Part shown: in pieces, positions 7,472 to 18,232 of the stretch
Numbering within the stretch: position 1 is the first letter of the stretch
How the letters are laid out: every line of letters begins with the position of its first letter
From: Deltaproteobacteria bacterium
Lineage (GTDB): Bacteria; Bdellovibrionota; Bdellovibrionia; Bdellovibrionales; Bdellovibrionaceae
DNA length: 64,000 bases
Direction of reading: 5' to 3'
Assembly: GCA_017302835.1 (NCBI GenBank)
Contig: JAFLCC010000009.1
Coordinates: forward strand, 103,733 to 167,732
Position numbers and translations under genes: made by a program
The notes under the pieces: model-generated
Told to the model about the DNA's origin: nothing
The model's database searches: none
The model's input: the letters and a program-made list of their open reading frames with translations, nothing else

Positions 7472-10201
7472 ATGTTAGAAATAATTAAGTACAATAATAA
7501 AAAAATTGTTGAAAAACATTTTTCTGAAATGGATACCGTCAGCAATTCGTGGGTTATCCCCAATCTTAAAACAAAAACGGAACTTCAGGAAAAGAATTTA
7601 AAGGAAAAAGGGTATAATTTAAGCTCGACAATTTTACGCATAAGAGATTTATGGACTTCTATTTTTCATAGGGAATTTAATGAGTATAAAATCATTTCCA
7701 ATGAGACTTTCTTGATTTTAGTTAAAAATATTCTCGAAAAATATAAAACACAAATACAGTTAGATCTCATTGACTATCAGAAAAAATGCAAAGATTTAAA
7801 TTATTTTATTGGAATGATTTTAGATGATTCATTTGATTTAAATTCCGAAAGATTTATAGAGTGGATGGATGTGTTTGATCGAAGAAAATTTCAACTCAAA
7901 TCAGAGTTGTTAGTGAATCAATTAATAGCCAAAATTTTGATAAATCAAAAAACAATTCCTTTTGACTGGGTAACGACTTTGCTACAAAATAAAACTCTTG
8001 ATTTAACTTATTTTAAACAATCTAAATTCTATTTTGATTTAGGCTCGGAAATTTCACATAAAGAGGCAGAGCTTATTTATCAAATTTCTAAAACTAAAGA
8101 TGTTCTTATCTTTGAAGCTGATTATGGTTTTAATCATAGATATGATTACCTTTTAAAACCCTATGAGTATCTAAATTCCAAATGTTCCAAAGAGTTTAAA
8201 AAAAAGATAACCGAAGAAATAAGTGAAAAATCCATACAGCTCCGTCAGTTTTCTAACTCGGTCGCCGAATGCAGAGATGTTGTTGGGCAAGTCAAAGAAT
8301 GGCTGAATCAGGGGATCCCACCAGAAAAAATTCAAATTTTGGCTCCAGAAATTGAAATGTACTGGCGGCAATTATCTCCACTGTTTAGGTTAGAGAAAGT
8401 TCCAGTAAAAAAGGATAAGGTGTTGCCAGTTGTCTCGTTACCTCAAGTGCAAAGAATGATGGCAAAAATAAAGTTTTATCAAAAAACGGCCACAGCAGTT
8501 GATTTAGAAAAAATTCTTTTTTTGAATAGTTCAAAAAATCAATATCCATACCAGCAGATGAGAAGTTTATTTTCGTCGCCTTTTTTGACTTATAACGAGC
8601 TGATCGCCAAGTTAATTGAATATCTACCTGGTTTTATTGAAAAAGAATTGGGGAGTGGTTTTGCAAATCAACACTTGAACCCCGAAGAAGAAGTCACCCT
8701 CGAAAATTTTCTAAATAAATTTTCAAATTTGTTCGAATCTGAATTAAACCAAGAGCAGTTTGATTTTATCATCACTCAATTATTAGCAGAAAACTCTTCC
8801 ACAATCCTATTTCCTGTAAACGATTGGTTCGAATGGCTCAAGTTGAGTTTCTATCAAATGGAGATGAAAATGGAAGAGAATTCTGTGGGTATTAAAATAG
8901 ATAGCTTGATGTCAAGCCAGTCCTTTCCTGCAGACTATGTCTATGTGCTAGGGGCTGAAGAGACTCATTTTAGTCAGCAGCATCGTTATCAGATTGAACC
9001 TTTAGATATTTTAAGTTTAGCATCAGATTTGGGATATTACTTAGATCATCCTGAATTTAATTTTAAGTCCTATGAACTTGAAACAATTAAAGAAAAAACA
9101 AATAAAGAAATGATTTTTTCCTATGCTCAAAGAGATCTTTTAGGGGAAATTACCAACCCCTGTTTCCTTTGGCAAAGAATGGCCTTTGAGAATAAAATTT
9201 TAGAAAAGCATAGAGATATTCAAAAGCAAACGACCTGGGATCAGTATCAAAAAATGGACCCACTCGTTTTTGTTAAAAAAGCAAACAGCAATGAGGGGGG
9301 CATAAATTACGAAACCAGCCTTTCCCCTTCCTCCATTAAAAAGTATATCGATTGCAGCTTTAAATTCTTTATGGAAAAAGAACTCAAATTGAACGAAACC
9401 GACATTGAAGAAATTGATATTTCAAGCAAAGAAAAAGGCCTCTGGTATCATCATGTTTTTCAAAAAATTATTGAGGATCAAAATATTTTTTTTAGTTTTT
9501 GGCAAGAAAATAATTCTGATGAACAAAGAAGAAATTTTCTGCAACAACATTTTGAGAAGGAGATTCCGCCTACGGTTTCCAAGGATTTTTGGAGAGTCGT
9601 AAGCAAAAAATACTACCAATCCGTGACTAAATTTATCGATCACGAATTAACTTTAAAAAGGAATCATCCAGGTCTTTCAACTTATCAATGTGAGGCCAAA
9701 TGGGCCGTCTACTTTGATCTGCAAAACCAAAAATGGGCAAATGAAAAACCAGAGAAGGGATTCTTATTAAAAGGAAGTATTGATAGAATATTGATTGATG
9801 AAAAGACACAAAAAGCCTGGGTAATTGATTATAAATTAGGATCAACCCAGGCCCTGACCTTTCAAAACTGGCTTAAAGAAGATCATTGGCAATTGTTGTT
9901 TTACGTTTTAGCTGTGGAAAAAGGATGGGTTGAAAACCTCAAGAGGGAAGTGGAATTGGCTCAGTTTTGGGTTATCAATAAATGGAATATCAAAAAAGGC
10001 TTTGCTATTGAACCTGATCAAATTAGGAAAAACTTAATTTCTGCAGAAGAAAAAAAAGAATTATTTTTAGACTTTGAAAAAAAATTAATCATTTTATTAA
10101 ATGAAATGCTTTTACATAAGTACATTCCACAGCCAAAGGAAGAAGAGATATGTAAGAGGTGTGATTGGAGCAAGCTTTGTCGAGCCCCCCACTTGAATTA
10201 A
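7472..10201 (+). CDS. addB: AddB-like PD-(D/E)XK nuclease subunit
   Basis: A 909-residue protein with the C-terminal RecB-family nuclease fold of AddB: GSIDRIL (Asp771), then VIDYKLG with Asp786 and Lys788, and a nearby QLLFYVLA helix. A likely 4Fe-4S staple is formed by Cys628 (KKYIDCSFKF) and the terminal cluster Cys894, Cys897 and Cys903 (CKRCDWSKLC), a hallmark of AddB-type nucleases. The N-terminal half looks like a helicase remnant: there is no Walker A, as expected for AddB. With the overlapping AddA gene it should process double-strand break ends for RecA recombination in the cytoplasm. The final 37 bases overlap the addA start, so translation is probably coupled. Confidence 0.82.
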   Translation: MLEIIKYNNKKIVEKHFSEMDTVSNSWVIPNLKTKTELQEKNLKEKGYNLSSTILRIRDLWTSIFHREFNEYKIISNETFLILVKNILEKYKTQIQLDLIDYQKKCKDLNYFIGMILDDSFDLNSERFIEWMDVFDRRKFQLKSELLVNQLIAKILINQKTIPFDWVTTLLQNKTLDLTYFKQSKFYFDLGSEISHKEAELIYQISKTKDVLIFEADYGFNHRYDYLLKPYEYLNSKCSKEFKKKITEEISEKSIQLRQFSNSVAECRDVVGQVKEWLNQGIPPEKIQILAPEIEMYWRQLSPLFRLEKVPVKKDKVLPVVSLPQVQRMMAKIKFYQKTATAVDLEKILFLNSSKNQYPYQQMRSLFSSPFLTYNELIAKLIEYLPGFIEKELGSGFANQHLNPEEEVTLENFLNKFSNLFESELNQEQFDFIITQLLAENSSTILFPVNDWFEWLKLSFYQMEMKMEENSVGIKIDSLMSSQSFPADYVYVLGAEETHFSQQHRYQIEPLDILSLASDLGYYLDHPEFNFKSYELETIKEKTNKEMIFSYAQRDLLGEITNPCFLWQRMAFENKILEKHRDIQKQTTWDQYQKMDPLVFVKKANSNEGGINYETSLSPSSIKKYIDCSFKFFMEKELKLNETDIEEIDISSKEKGLWYHHVFQKIIEDQNIFFSFWQENNSDEQRRNFLQQHFEKEIPPTVSKDFWRVVSKKYYQSVTKFIDHELTLKRNHPGLSTYQCEAKWAVYFDLQNQKWANEKPEKGFLLKGSIDRILIDEKTQKAWVIDYKLGSTQALTFQNWLKEDHWQLLFYVLAVEKGWVENLKREVELAQFWVINKWNIKKGFAIEPDQIRKNLISAEEKKELFLDFEKKLIILLNEMLLHKYIPQPKEEEICKRCDWSKLCRAPHLN

Positions 10202-13179
10202 AAAAAATTATTAGAGCCGGTGCCGGTGCTGGGAAGACAACCACCTTAGTCAATGAGCTTTATCGGTTTTATGATGATTTCAGAAGGCTTCATCATAAGT
10301 TACCAAAGGTGGTAATTACCACCTTTACTAAGAAGGCCACTCAAGAACTTAAAGAAAGATTACTCAAAAAAGCCATTGAAGAAAATAACGAGGACTTTTT
10401 TGTATATGTTAATAACAAAAGTTTGATACATATTTCAACGATTCACGGGGTGTTGCATCTTGTGATTAAGCAAAGTCTAAATAAATTGGGTTTAAAGTCT
10501 GACTTAGAAATCATTTCTGAAAAAGAAGAATATCATATTTATAAAAAGATTTTAAGAAACCTTCTGGTTAATAATGAAGCGTATAGTGAGCTTATTCAGT
10601 TCTATTCCATTTCTGATTTGATGATATTTTGTGTGGAATATTTTCATTTGCTATCCCTTGAGATTCAGAGTCGTTTTTACCCTCAAGAAAAATTCGCGCT
10701 CAGAGTGAATTCAAGAATAAATGAGCTTCTCAAAAAACTGGATAGTTCAAGTTCTCAGCTTATGAACGAAAAGCTTTCTAAGTCATGGCTAATCTGGTTG
10801 GAAACCTTTAAAAAAATGAGAAGTCACCATGCAGATAACTTAGACTTCATTTGGATCAAAGAGTGGCTGGATTCTATGGGTAATAAACCCAGAAGGGCAA
10901 AAGAGTCTGATGTTGATTTGTATTCAAAACAAACAGATTTTATTCTAGCCATCGATGAATTACTTTTAATAAGTCAGCGTGGTTACCTCATAAAAAATCT
11001 TTTTGTTAAATACCACACGACGATCAGCCTTTTGGAAATATTGGGAAAAGAATTTGCATCTGAAGTAAGGGAATTAAAGAAAAAAGAATCAGGTATGACC
11101 TTAAAGGATATTGAACTCTTAGTTTTAGAAAATTTGAAGGTAGATCCCAATATATTTGACGAGTTTTCTGAACCATGGGACTTTTGGATGATTGATGAGT
11201 ACCAAGACACAAGTCCCTTACAAGAAGAAATATTAAAGTCTCTTATTAAATCTAAGGCCAATTTTCTGGTTGGCGATCCTCAACAAAGCATCTATTTGTT
11301 TCGTGGCGCCAGATCAGAGATTTTTGTTAATAAGTTTAAAGAGTATGAAGAAAATGCGGCTACTTTGCTTTTAAATAAAAATTATCGTTCTTCAGCTGGA
11401 GTTTTAGATTTTATCAATCATTTTTTTTCTTATGAATTCAACCAATTTCAAACCATGGAAATCACGAAGTCTATTTCTCAACAGGAAAATGATGTCGAGT
11501 ACTTTGAGGTAACCGAAGACGTCGGTACCATTAAGGGAGCTTTAGCACAAATTTTAACACTCGTAGAGAAGCAAGTGGATCTCGAAGACATTGTCGTTTT
11601 ATCTCGTACTAACAAAGAACTTATTTTACTTGAAAAAGAATTAAAGAAAACAAATGTTCCCTACTATTATCATTCGGGAGGAAATTTTTTTCATAAACGA
11701 GAAATTTTGGATATTTTAATATTCATCAAGTTTTTGTTTAATCCACACGACGATGTTAATTTCATAGGGCTGTTAAGAACACCATGGGTTGGTTTTTCTG
11801 ACAGTGAAATTCAAAATTTAAAATCCCATCAGAGGGGAAAAAATTCATTTTTCACCTATTTGTATACAGCGAACTCAGAAATTCGATTCGTTCAGCTTTT
11901 TAATTATTTAGAAGATTTTTCAAAAAAAGGCTTAGCTGAAACATTGTTAAAATTTCTTTTTTCATCTGGACTGTTAGTTACCAGTTTTCATACAGACCCC
12001 AGTGGTCAGACTGAGTCTAACATTTGGAAATTTCTTATCTGGGTGGATGAAATAGTTAATGATGAAAGTAAGGATTTATTATTTGAAATATCACAAGTAC
12101 TGGATTCTTCCATGGATGAAATGGAACTTGAATCAGAATCGTCAGCACTTCTGGAACCAAAGCGAGTTCAGCTCATGACGATCCATTCATCCAAAGGTCT
12201 GCAATTCAAATACGTAGTGCTCTTATCAGCTGAAAGGCGACCACGTTCTACGCATGTGAAACCATTTAGTTATAGTGAGGGGCAGAAAGAATGGACTTTT
12301 ATTCTTAAAAATGAAGAGGATGATTCCAATATTTACACCCCCTTAGCCTATGATATCAAAGAAGAATTTTCCAAAAGAGAATCTCAAGAATTTTGGCGAC
12401 TACTCTATGTCGCTCTTACTAGAGCTAAAGAAAAAATCATCATTTTGTCTCCAGAAAGGCCAGAAAGTCAAAGTTGGGCAGAAAAAATTAAGAAATTTTA
12501 TATTGATAAAATTCAATTATCAAAAAGGGAAAATCAAGCAAGTGTTTTTAAGTTCGCTTTTAGAAAAATAGGAGCTGATGATCTTACAAAGGTTTTGCAG
12601 GGAATCCAGGAAAAAAAGCATCAAGGCTATTGCTCCCACTTAGAGGTAGAAAACTTATCTAAAATTTTTGATTCGGCGGGGTCTGGAGTTCATAAATTTT
12701 CATTTTCATTGTTGAAAAATAGATATGAGCCTAAAAATTCAGTTAGTTCATTGATGAAAAAAGAAAAAGGGATTGCTGCACATTTTCAATATGAAAGGAC
12801 TTTATCTCATCTAACGGCATTGTCTCAACTGGCTCCTCAGATAGATTGGGAATCTTTGCTAAAGTCTGGATATAAAGAGTTTGGGTTTTCATATAAAGTT
12901 GGCGAGATGCTTTTTGCTGGAAGCATTGATCTTTGGGGATTTACAAAGAAAGACTGTTTCGTTATCGATTACAAAACAGGCGACAAAGTCGATACCGTAT
13001 CCCATTTAAATCAGCTAAAGTTTTATGCTCAATCTTTGCATTATTTAAATTTTATTAAGAAAACTTTCGTTATCAATTTAATCATCTGTTACATGTCTCA
13101 GAAAAAGGTGATCCAAGTTCCGTATGAATTAGTAGATAATGAAACTTTCTTTAAACAGTTGAAGCTGAATCAGTTGTAA
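10165..13179 (+). CDS. addA: AddA-like helicase-nuclease
   Basis: A 1004-residue superfamily 1 helicase fused to a nuclease domain, the motor subunit of an AddAB end-processing complex. Helicase motifs run in order: Walker A AGAGAGKTT (Lys24), motif II IDEYQDT (Asp344-Glu345), GDPQQSIYLFRGA, VQLMTIHSSKGLQF and LLYVALTRAKE. The C-terminal nuclease has GSIDLW (Asp922) and VIDYKTG (Asp935, Lys937). The start is a TTG at 10165 inside addB, with AGAGG six bases upstream; no ATG or GTG fits better before the Walker A motif. At about 1000 residues it is slightly shorter than typical AddA. The gene ends inside a palindromic terminator-like sequence. Confidence 0.88.
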   Translation: MEQALSSPPLELKKIIRAGAGAGKTTTLVNELYRFYDDFRRLHHKLPKVVITTFTKKATQELKERLLKKAIEENNEDFFVYVNNKSLIHISTIHGVLHLVIKQSLNKLGLKSDLEIISEKEEYHIYKKILRNLLVNNEAYSELIQFYSISDLMIFCVEYFHLLSLEIQSRFYPQEKFALRVNSRINELLKKLDSSSSQLMNEKLSKSWLIWLETFKKMRSHHADNLDFIWIKEWLDSMGNKPRRAKESDVDLYSKQTDFILAIDELLLISQRGYLIKNLFVKYHTTISLLEILGKEFASEVRELKKKESGMTLKDIELLVLENLKVDPNIFDEFSEPWDFWMIDEYQDTSPLQEEILKSLIKSKANFLVGDPQQSIYLFRGARSEIFVNKFKEYEENAATLLLNKNYRSSAGVLDFINHFFSYEFNQFQTMEITKSISQQENDVEYFEVTEDVGTIKGALAQILTLVEKQVDLEDIVVLSRTNKELILLEKELKKTNVPYYYHSGGNFFHKREILDILIFIKFLFNPHDDVNFIGLLRTPWVGFSDSEIQNLKSHQRGKNSFFTYLYTANSEIRFVQLFNYLEDFSKKGLAETLLKFLFSSGLLVTSFHTDPSGQTESNIWKFLIWVDEIVNDESKDLLFEISQVLDSSMDEMELESESSALLEPKRVQLMTIHSSKGLQFKYVVLLSAERRPRSTHVKPFSYSEGQKEWTFILKNEEDDSNIYTPLAYDIKEEFSKRESQEFWRLLYVALTRAKEKIIILSPERPESQSWAEKIKKFYIDKIQLSKRENQASVFKFAFRKIGADDLTKVLQGIQEKKHQGYCSHLEVENLSKIFDSAGSGVHKFSFSLLKNRYEPKNSVSSLMKKEKGIAAHFQYERTLSHLTALSQLAPQIDWESLLKSGYKEFGFSYKVGEMLFAGSIDLWGFTKKDCFVIDYKTGDKVDTVSHLNQLKFYAQSLHYLNFIKKTFVINLIICYMSQKKVIQVPYELVDNETFFKQLKLNQL

Positions 13180-13190
13180 GGGCCCTTACA
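13175..13190 (+). terminator. palindrome at the end of addA, probable terminator
   Basis: TGTAAGGGCCCTTACA is a perfect 16-base palindrome containing the addA stop codon, followed three bases later by a run of five T. As RNA it can form a six-pair stem with a four-base loop. It lies between convergent genes, where a terminator is expected. On the opposite strand the T-run is absent, so it is best read as the addA terminator. Confidence 0.6.
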
Positions 13191-13212
13191 GAATTTTTCC
13201 ACCGAGCGCGCG

Positions 13213-14079
13213 TTAAAAGAAATAATTCATGCCAAGGAAAAAGAGAGAGAGCTCAGACTGATAAAATTGAATCGGTACTTCTTCTTGATTCACATTTAAA
13301 ACCTCGGAGGTACTTGAGTGGCCAAAAAACAGCCTTGCATTTTTGTTCAATTTCCAGAAGAGGATTTCTGATAAATTAGTTCCTGTGACTTGCTGTTGCG
13401 AATAAAGAAGAGCTAAGGTATTTTTTAACAATAAATCAACTCCGAAGTATTGATTCTGCATGGTCAGGCTTATTTGATGATTAGAAACCCAATTCATGTT
13501 TGAAAGACCATTTGAGCCATCTTGTTGTTTGTAGAAATATTTTAACAGAGAAATGTTGGCTTTGATTTTAAGAAGTCCCTTTGAGACTGGAATTTGTTTA
13601 TCATACTGTTCTGCAAAGCCAATGCTTGAAAACATTTTGAGTGTTTGTTGAGATACTTTGGAGGTTGGCAAAATGCCTATCACATAAGAATTGAGAGTGG
13701 ACGAATTTCCCAAGGGCATTGGCGAAAAATACAATTGGGTATAAAAGTCTGAAAAATCACTGGTATATTGGGATTTTAATTCATAATGATAATCAAAATA
13801 GTTTTTAATTCGATAAGATTCTTTCGGGTCGTATTCCAGATGACTTGATAATGATAAATAATTTTTTTGTAAAGAGGAGATATTGTAATTAGTAAGTCCC
13901 AAATTATATATTAAATTTGGATCTATAATTTCCTTACTTTGAAATTTTTGTGAATAGGAATAAGGTTTTCCATTAGCCAGATCATTAAGGAGGAAAATGG
14001 AAAATAACAGGGTGAAGGTGCTGAAGGGCAAAATACCCGTAGTGAAAAAATAAAAAGCTCTTTTGATTAAACCCGTCAT
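13213..14079 (-). CDS. putative outer-membrane protein
   Basis: I take ATG 14079 as the start (288 residues), because it places a hydrophobic signal-type segment (about residues 7-32, ending near NDLANG) at the N-terminus. The reading frame continues up to a TTG at 14259, which has no ribosome-binding site and would put 60 residues in front of the signal peptide. The mature part is rich in Tyr, Ser and Asn with alternating hydrophobicity and ends MNYFF, typical of an outer-membrane barrel. No named family is recognised. It is convergent with addA and divergent from the GH15-like gene. Longer start not excluded. Confidence 0.65.
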   Translation of the reverse strand: MTGLIKRAFYFFTTGILPFSTFTLLFSIFLLNDLANGKPYSYSQKFQSKEIIDPNLIYNLGLTNYNISSLQKNYLSLSSHLEYDPKESYRIKNYFDYHYELKSQYTSDFSDFYTQLYFSPMPLGNSSTLNSYVIGILPTSKVSQQTLKMFSSIGFAEQYDKQIPVSKGLLKIKANISLLKYFYKQQDGSNGLSNMNWVSNHQISLTMQNQYFGVDLLLKNTLALLYSQQQVTGTNLSEILFWKLNKNARLFFGHSSTSEVLNVNQEEVPIQFYQSELSLFFLGMNYFF

Positions 14080-14279
14080 ATAAATAGGGCCCTTCAATAA
14101 GGGTACCACCAAATTAGGAGCACTGATTCTAGAAAGTTCCTGAGCACTGTCATTTTTGCTTAGGAAGTGTATGCCTTTTTTGCTAATGTCTCTTTTTGAG
14201 ACACCTTTAAGACGGCTAAATCCAATTGCTTTATTTATAAACCAAATTTGTTGGTCCAAAATTAGCTATTCTAGAAAGT

Positions 14280-16184
14280 ATGCGATCATTTTTAATCATA
14301 GCTATTTTTACTATGCAGTTTTTTTTATTAGGGTCTACCTCATTAGGTTCGAATCTTTGTGCGATTTATTATAAGAAGGAAAATATAAATTTCGTTTCAG
14401 CTGAGTTTGCTAAGGAATTCCCGCGGATTGCTAAAGCGCAACCTGTCGAGGTACGAGTTCATGGTAAAAAAGTTTTGGCTTACAATCGCGAAATTGCTGA
14501 TTTTTTGAAAAAAGCAAGTGACCTCCCGACTCAAGCTGAATTATCTGAAATCATTCAACTCTTAATAATAAACAAAGTGATGGAGTTTCCATTGACCGAA
14601 GAAGGGTATTTGGCCGCGGCTAACAATGGTAATCATGATGGTGGTTATGGTAAGTACATGTGGTTTAGGGATTTAGCTAGATCCTCCCAAGGTTTAAAGT
14701 CTTTGGTTCAATTGATAGAAGATGGTCGTGATAAAATACTTTATAATGAGAAAGAAGAGAAAATGACCAAGGCTCTGGTAAGGCTTCTTTCTGAAAAGGA
14801 ACAAATAGCGAGAACTCTTAATGCTATTATAAATCCCAGGATCATTGATGACCCTGTGACGGGTTATAAAAATGTTCCTTTTGTCAGATTGTCAATAGAG
14901 GGAAGAAGAGAAGGACAAGAATTGACTCCAGAAATTATTCAGAATGAGTCAGCCTGGGGCCATAAACAAAATGATGCGATAGCTTTATATGAACAAAATA
15001 TTTTAGATAAAGTTGCCGCTGGAGAATTGAAAATCGAAATGATGTCAATTGAATCTCAAGCTGAGCTCATTTTCTTGGCAGCTTATTTTCAAAGAGTTAG
15101 TTATTTTAAAATGAAAGACCTTGGAGCATGGGAAGAGAAGATGGGTGTTAGGACGTCCTCACTGTCTCTGGTTCTAAGCTTTTTAGAAAGATTTGATCAA
15201 GGATGGAAAGGCAATGTTAAGGATAAAAATAAAACTGAAGCTGAAATTAGGAATGAAACGGCCTTTTTTAATAGCCTCAAAGACAATTGGGAAAAAGGAC
15301 TTTATGATTCAGTTGTAACGAGCTTTCTAGACGGCAGGAAAGTAGATAGACTTACTGAGCACTTTGCATTTCGTAGAGAATTAGATTTAATTAAAAATAC
15401 CATTAATACCTCCTTTGAATTTCTGCAAAGAGCCATTGGGGAAGGTTATAGTGTTTTAAAGGATCGCTTGCGAGCTCCAAAAATGATGGAAGTCGTTGAC
15501 CGAAATAACCCGTCCAGTGAAAGGGGTATCGATGCTGCTTTTCTGCATCTGTTGTTGTATCCCCCCAAGGAGATGTCTCTTTATGATCGACTTGAGCTTG
15601 TTAATAAAATAAATAATAATGGAGACTTATTAAGGGATTCTGGGTTTGTGAGGTATTTAGATGATTGGTTTTTACTCGGAGGTCCCAATGCAATGAAATT
15701 TGCAAATGTTTTAATTCCAGAAAATCCTGATGCGATTGCTGTTGCAGATGGAAATGGATTTCGAAATTCTACTCGAGCCGATCGTGATGAGTTGGTAGCA
15801 GAGTATGATAGGCAGAAAGATGCCAAAGACATGTCAAAAATTATTGAAAGAAATGGGACAAGACTCGAGGCTCAATGGTCATTTCAAGATTCCATGCTAG
15901 TTCAAATTTATGTACAATTTTACAAAGAAACTAAAAATGAAGAATTTAAAAAGAAGGCTTGGTTTCATTTAAGTCGAGCTTTGGGTTTGATTACGGGTGA
16001 GACGCAAATTAATATTGAAGGACAGCCTGTAACCCCTTGGAAAGCACCTGAAGCCTTAATTCCTGTACGAATAATGCACCAAGGAAATCCACAGGTAGTT
16101 TATTTTGCAAGCCCCAATTCACCATTAAACTGGACAACCGCCGAGTTAGCAAAGGCCCTTGCTGATTATCAAAGTATTTTATAG
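14280..16184 (+). CDS. exported GH15 / phosphorylase-kinase-alpha-like protein
   Basis: A 634-residue protein with an N-terminal signal peptide (first about 23 residues), so it acts outside the cytoplasm. Segments match the alpha/alpha-barrel of glycoside hydrolase family 15 and the related regulatory subunits of phosphorylase kinase: KYMWFRDLAR (125-134), AWGHKQNDAIAL from residue 225, GAWEEKMGVR with Trp284-Glu285-Glu286 at the place of the catalytic acid, QWSFQDS, and SPLNWTTAEL near the end. An APEAL segment could hold the second catalytic glutamate. The likely role is cleavage or binding of alpha-glucans, but substrate cannot be read. The stop is 29 bases before acsA, so the two may be co-transcribed. 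Confidence 0.72.
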   Translation: MRSFLIIAIFTMQFFLLGSTSLGSNLCAIYYKKENINFVSAEFAKEFPRIAKAQPVEVRVHGKKVLAYNREIADFLKKASDLPTQAELSEIIQLLIINKVMEFPLTEEGYLAAANNGNHDGGYGKYMWFRDLARSSQGLKSLVQLIEDGRDKILYNEKEEKMTKALVRLLSEKEQIARTLNAIINPRIIDDPVTGYKNVPFVRLSIEGRREGQELTPEIIQNESAWGHKQNDAIALYEQNILDKVAAGELKIEMMSIESQAELIFLAAYFQRVSYFKMKDLGAWEEKMGVRTSSLSLVLSFLERFDQGWKGNVKDKNKTEAEIRNETAFFNSLKDNWEKGLYDSVVTSFLDGRKVDRLTEHFAFRRELDLIKNTINTSFEFLQRAIGEGYSVLKDRLRAPKMMEVVDRNNPSSERGIDAAFLHLLLYPPKEMSLYDRLELVNKINNNGDLLRDSGFVRYLDDWFLLGGPNAMKFANVLIPENPDAIAVADGNGFRNSTRADRDELVAEYDRQKDAKDMSKIIERNGTRLEAQWSFQDSMLVQIYVQFYKETKNEEFKKKAWFHLSRALGLITGETQINIEGQPVTPWKAPEALIPVRIMHQGNPQVVYFASPNSPLNWTTAELAKALADYQSIL

Positions 16185-16213
16185 GATGAGCTTCGAAGTA
16201 AGGAGCCACCCCT

Positions 16214-18154
16214 ATGACCTCTGATATCAAAATTCCAATAAAAGACCACGTTCTTGAATACACACATATCAACAAGTCTAAATACAAACAAATGTATGAC
16301 GAATCACTTCGAGACCCTGAGGCCTTTTGGGGCCAGCAAGCAGTGGCGCTTTCCTGGTATAAAAAATGGGATAAAGTCAAAGATGTCAGCTTTTTGAAAC
16401 CCATCAGTATCCAGTGGTATTTGGGAGGGGAATTAAATGTTTCTTACAATTGCATTGATAGGCATTTATTAACGAATGCAAATAAAATTGCGTTTATATG
16501 GGAGCCCGATAACCCTCATTCTCCGGCTAAAAAAATTTCCTATAGGGAGCTTTCAATTCAAGTAAATAAATTTGCAAATGTCTTAAAAAAACAAGGCGTG
16601 AAAAAAGGAGATAGGGTCACCATTTATTTACCTATGATTCCAGAGGCGGTCTATTCCATGTTGGCTTGCGCGCGAATTGGGGCCGTGCACTCCGTAGTCT
16701 TTGGTGGATTTGCTCCAGATTCCATCGTAGATCGAATTAACGATGGAGATTCTCGATTTGTGATTACTGCGGATGAAGGCTTCCGAGGGGGTAAGACAAC
16801 TTCTCTTAAAAAAAATATTGATAAGGCCTTAGAGAAAACGCCTCAGGTTAAAAAAGTGATCGTGATTCAACATTCTGGAAATCCTGTTTCAATGAATCCC
16901 GATAGGGATGTTTGGTACCATCAGGAGGCCATGGTAGTTGATGACTATTGTGAGCCTGAAAGAATGAATTCGGAGGATCCTCTTTTTATTCTTTACACAT
17001 CCGGTTCAACAAGTAAACCCAAGGGAGTTCTTCACACAACTGGGGGGTATTTGGTCTTTGCCTCTATGACTCATAAATATGTTTTTGATATTCAGGAAAA
17101 TGATATCTATTGGTGCACGGCAGATGTGGGTTGGGTGACAGGTCACAGTTACATTGTCTACGGGCCCTTGGTGAACGGCTGCACGAGTGTTTTGTTCGAA
17201 GGCGTTCCCCATTATCCAAGTACCTCAAGGGTCTGGGAGGTTGTCGACAAACATCAAGTCACCGTTTTTTACACCGCTCCCACTGCGATCAGAGCTTTAA
17301 TGAGAGACGGCGAATTGCCAGTCCGACGCACTTCTCGAAAATCATTAAGGCTTCTTGGAAGTGTGGGAGAACCCATCAATCCAGAGGCTTGGTTATGGTA
17401 TTACATCGTTGTGGGTGAAGAACGTTGTCCAATTGTCGATACTTGGTGGCAAACGGAAACCGGTGGGATTTTAATTTCCCCTTTACCTGGGGCTACGACC
17501 TTGAAGCCGGGATCCGTGACTCTTCCTTTTTTTGGAATTAAGCCAAAAATGTTAACTCTTGAAGGAAAAGAAATCCTTGGGGAAGGAGAGGGAGTCTTGG
17601 TGTTGGAAGACTCTTGGCCAGGACAAATGCGCACTGTTTTTAAAGATCATTCTCGTTTTGAGGAAACTTATTTTTCAAATTACAAAGGTTACTATTTTAC
17701 AGGGGATGGATGTAAACGTGACAAGGATGGATACTACTGGATTACTGGCAGGGTCGATGATGTCCTAAATGTTTCAGGACATAGGCTTGGTACTGCAGAG
17801 ATTGAAAGTGCCTTGGTGGCTCATAAGTCCGTAGCTGAAGCGGCAGTTGTGGGCTATCCTCACGATTTGAAAGGCCAAGGTATTTATGTCTTTGTTACTC
17901 TGAAAATGGGAATTGAGTATTCAGAGGAGTTAAGAAAAGAGCTCATTCAATGGGTAAGATTGGAGATTGGTCCTATCGCGACACCTGATTTACTTCAATG
18001 GGCACCAGCTCTTCCGAAAACAAGGTCAGGAAAAATCATGCGTCGAATTTTGAGAAAGATTGCAGAAAATCTTCCAGATCAACTAGGAGATGTTTCAACC
18101 TTAGCAGATCCAAGCGTGGTTGAAGAACTTGTTAAAAACAGATTAAATTTTTAA
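16214..18154 (+). CDS. acsA: acetyl-CoA synthetase
   Basis: AMP-forming acetate-CoA ligase, 646 residues, matching the family length. It activates acetate via acetyl-AMP. Motifs are all present: [12 protein letters not shown] (P-loop), the [12 protein letters not shown] segment, [35 protein letters not shown] (hinge), and [11 protein letters not shown] with Lys607, the lysine that is acetylated in characterised enzymes to switch activity off. No Pat acetyltransferase or CobB deacetylase gene is in this window. The ATG is preceded by AAGGAG, nine bases upstream. It follows the GH15-like gene at 29 bases, suggesting a carbon-use operon or read-through. Confidence 0.96.
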   Translation: MTSDIKIPIKDHVLEYTHINKSKYKQMYDESLRDPEAFWGQQAVALSWYKKWDKVKDVSFLKPISIQWYLGGELNVSYNCIDRHLLTNANKIAFIWEPDNPHSPAKKISYRELSIQVNKFANVLKKQGVKKGDRVTIYLPMIPEAVYSMLACARIGAVHSVVFGGFAPDSIVDRINDGDSRFVITADEGFRGGKTTSLKKNIDKALEKTPQVKKVIVIQHSGNPVSMNPDRDVWYHQEAMVVDDYCEPERMNSEDPLFILYTSGSTSKPKGVLHTTGGYLVFASMTHKYVFDIQENDIYWCTADVGWVTGHSYIVYGPLVNGCTSVLFEGVPHYPSTSRVWEVVDKHQVTVFYTAPTAIRALMRDGELPVRRTSRKSLRLLGSVGEPINPEAWLWYYIVVGEERCPIVDTWWQTETGGILISPLPGATTLKPGSVTLPFFGIKPKMLTLEGKEILGEGEGVLVLEDSWPGQMRTVFKDHSRFEETYFSNYKGYYFTGDGCKRDKDGYYWITGRVDDVLNVSGHRLGTAEIESALVAHKSVAEAAVVGYPHDLKGQGIYVFVTLKMGIEYSEELRKELIQWVRLEIGPIATPDLLQWAPALPKTRSGKIMRRILRKIAENLPDQLGDVSTLADPSVVEELVKNRLNF

Positions 18155-18232
18155 CTTAAATAAAATTTACTTGAAGAAAATTTGAATTTTGTTATGACCT
18201 AGAGTACGTTAAGTTATATTTAAGGGGTTTTT

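Noticed and set aside
14080..14259. Longer N-terminus for the 13213 protein starting at TTG 14259
   Set aside because: It would put 60 polar residues before a clear signal-type hydrophobic segment, with no ribosome-binding site. ATG 14079 is a better start.
14346..14355. GGTTCGAATC, looking like the T-loop of a tRNA
   Set aside because: It lies inside the signal-peptide region of the GH15-like gene. The flanking bases do not pair as a T-stem, and no acceptor or anticodon arm can be drawn.
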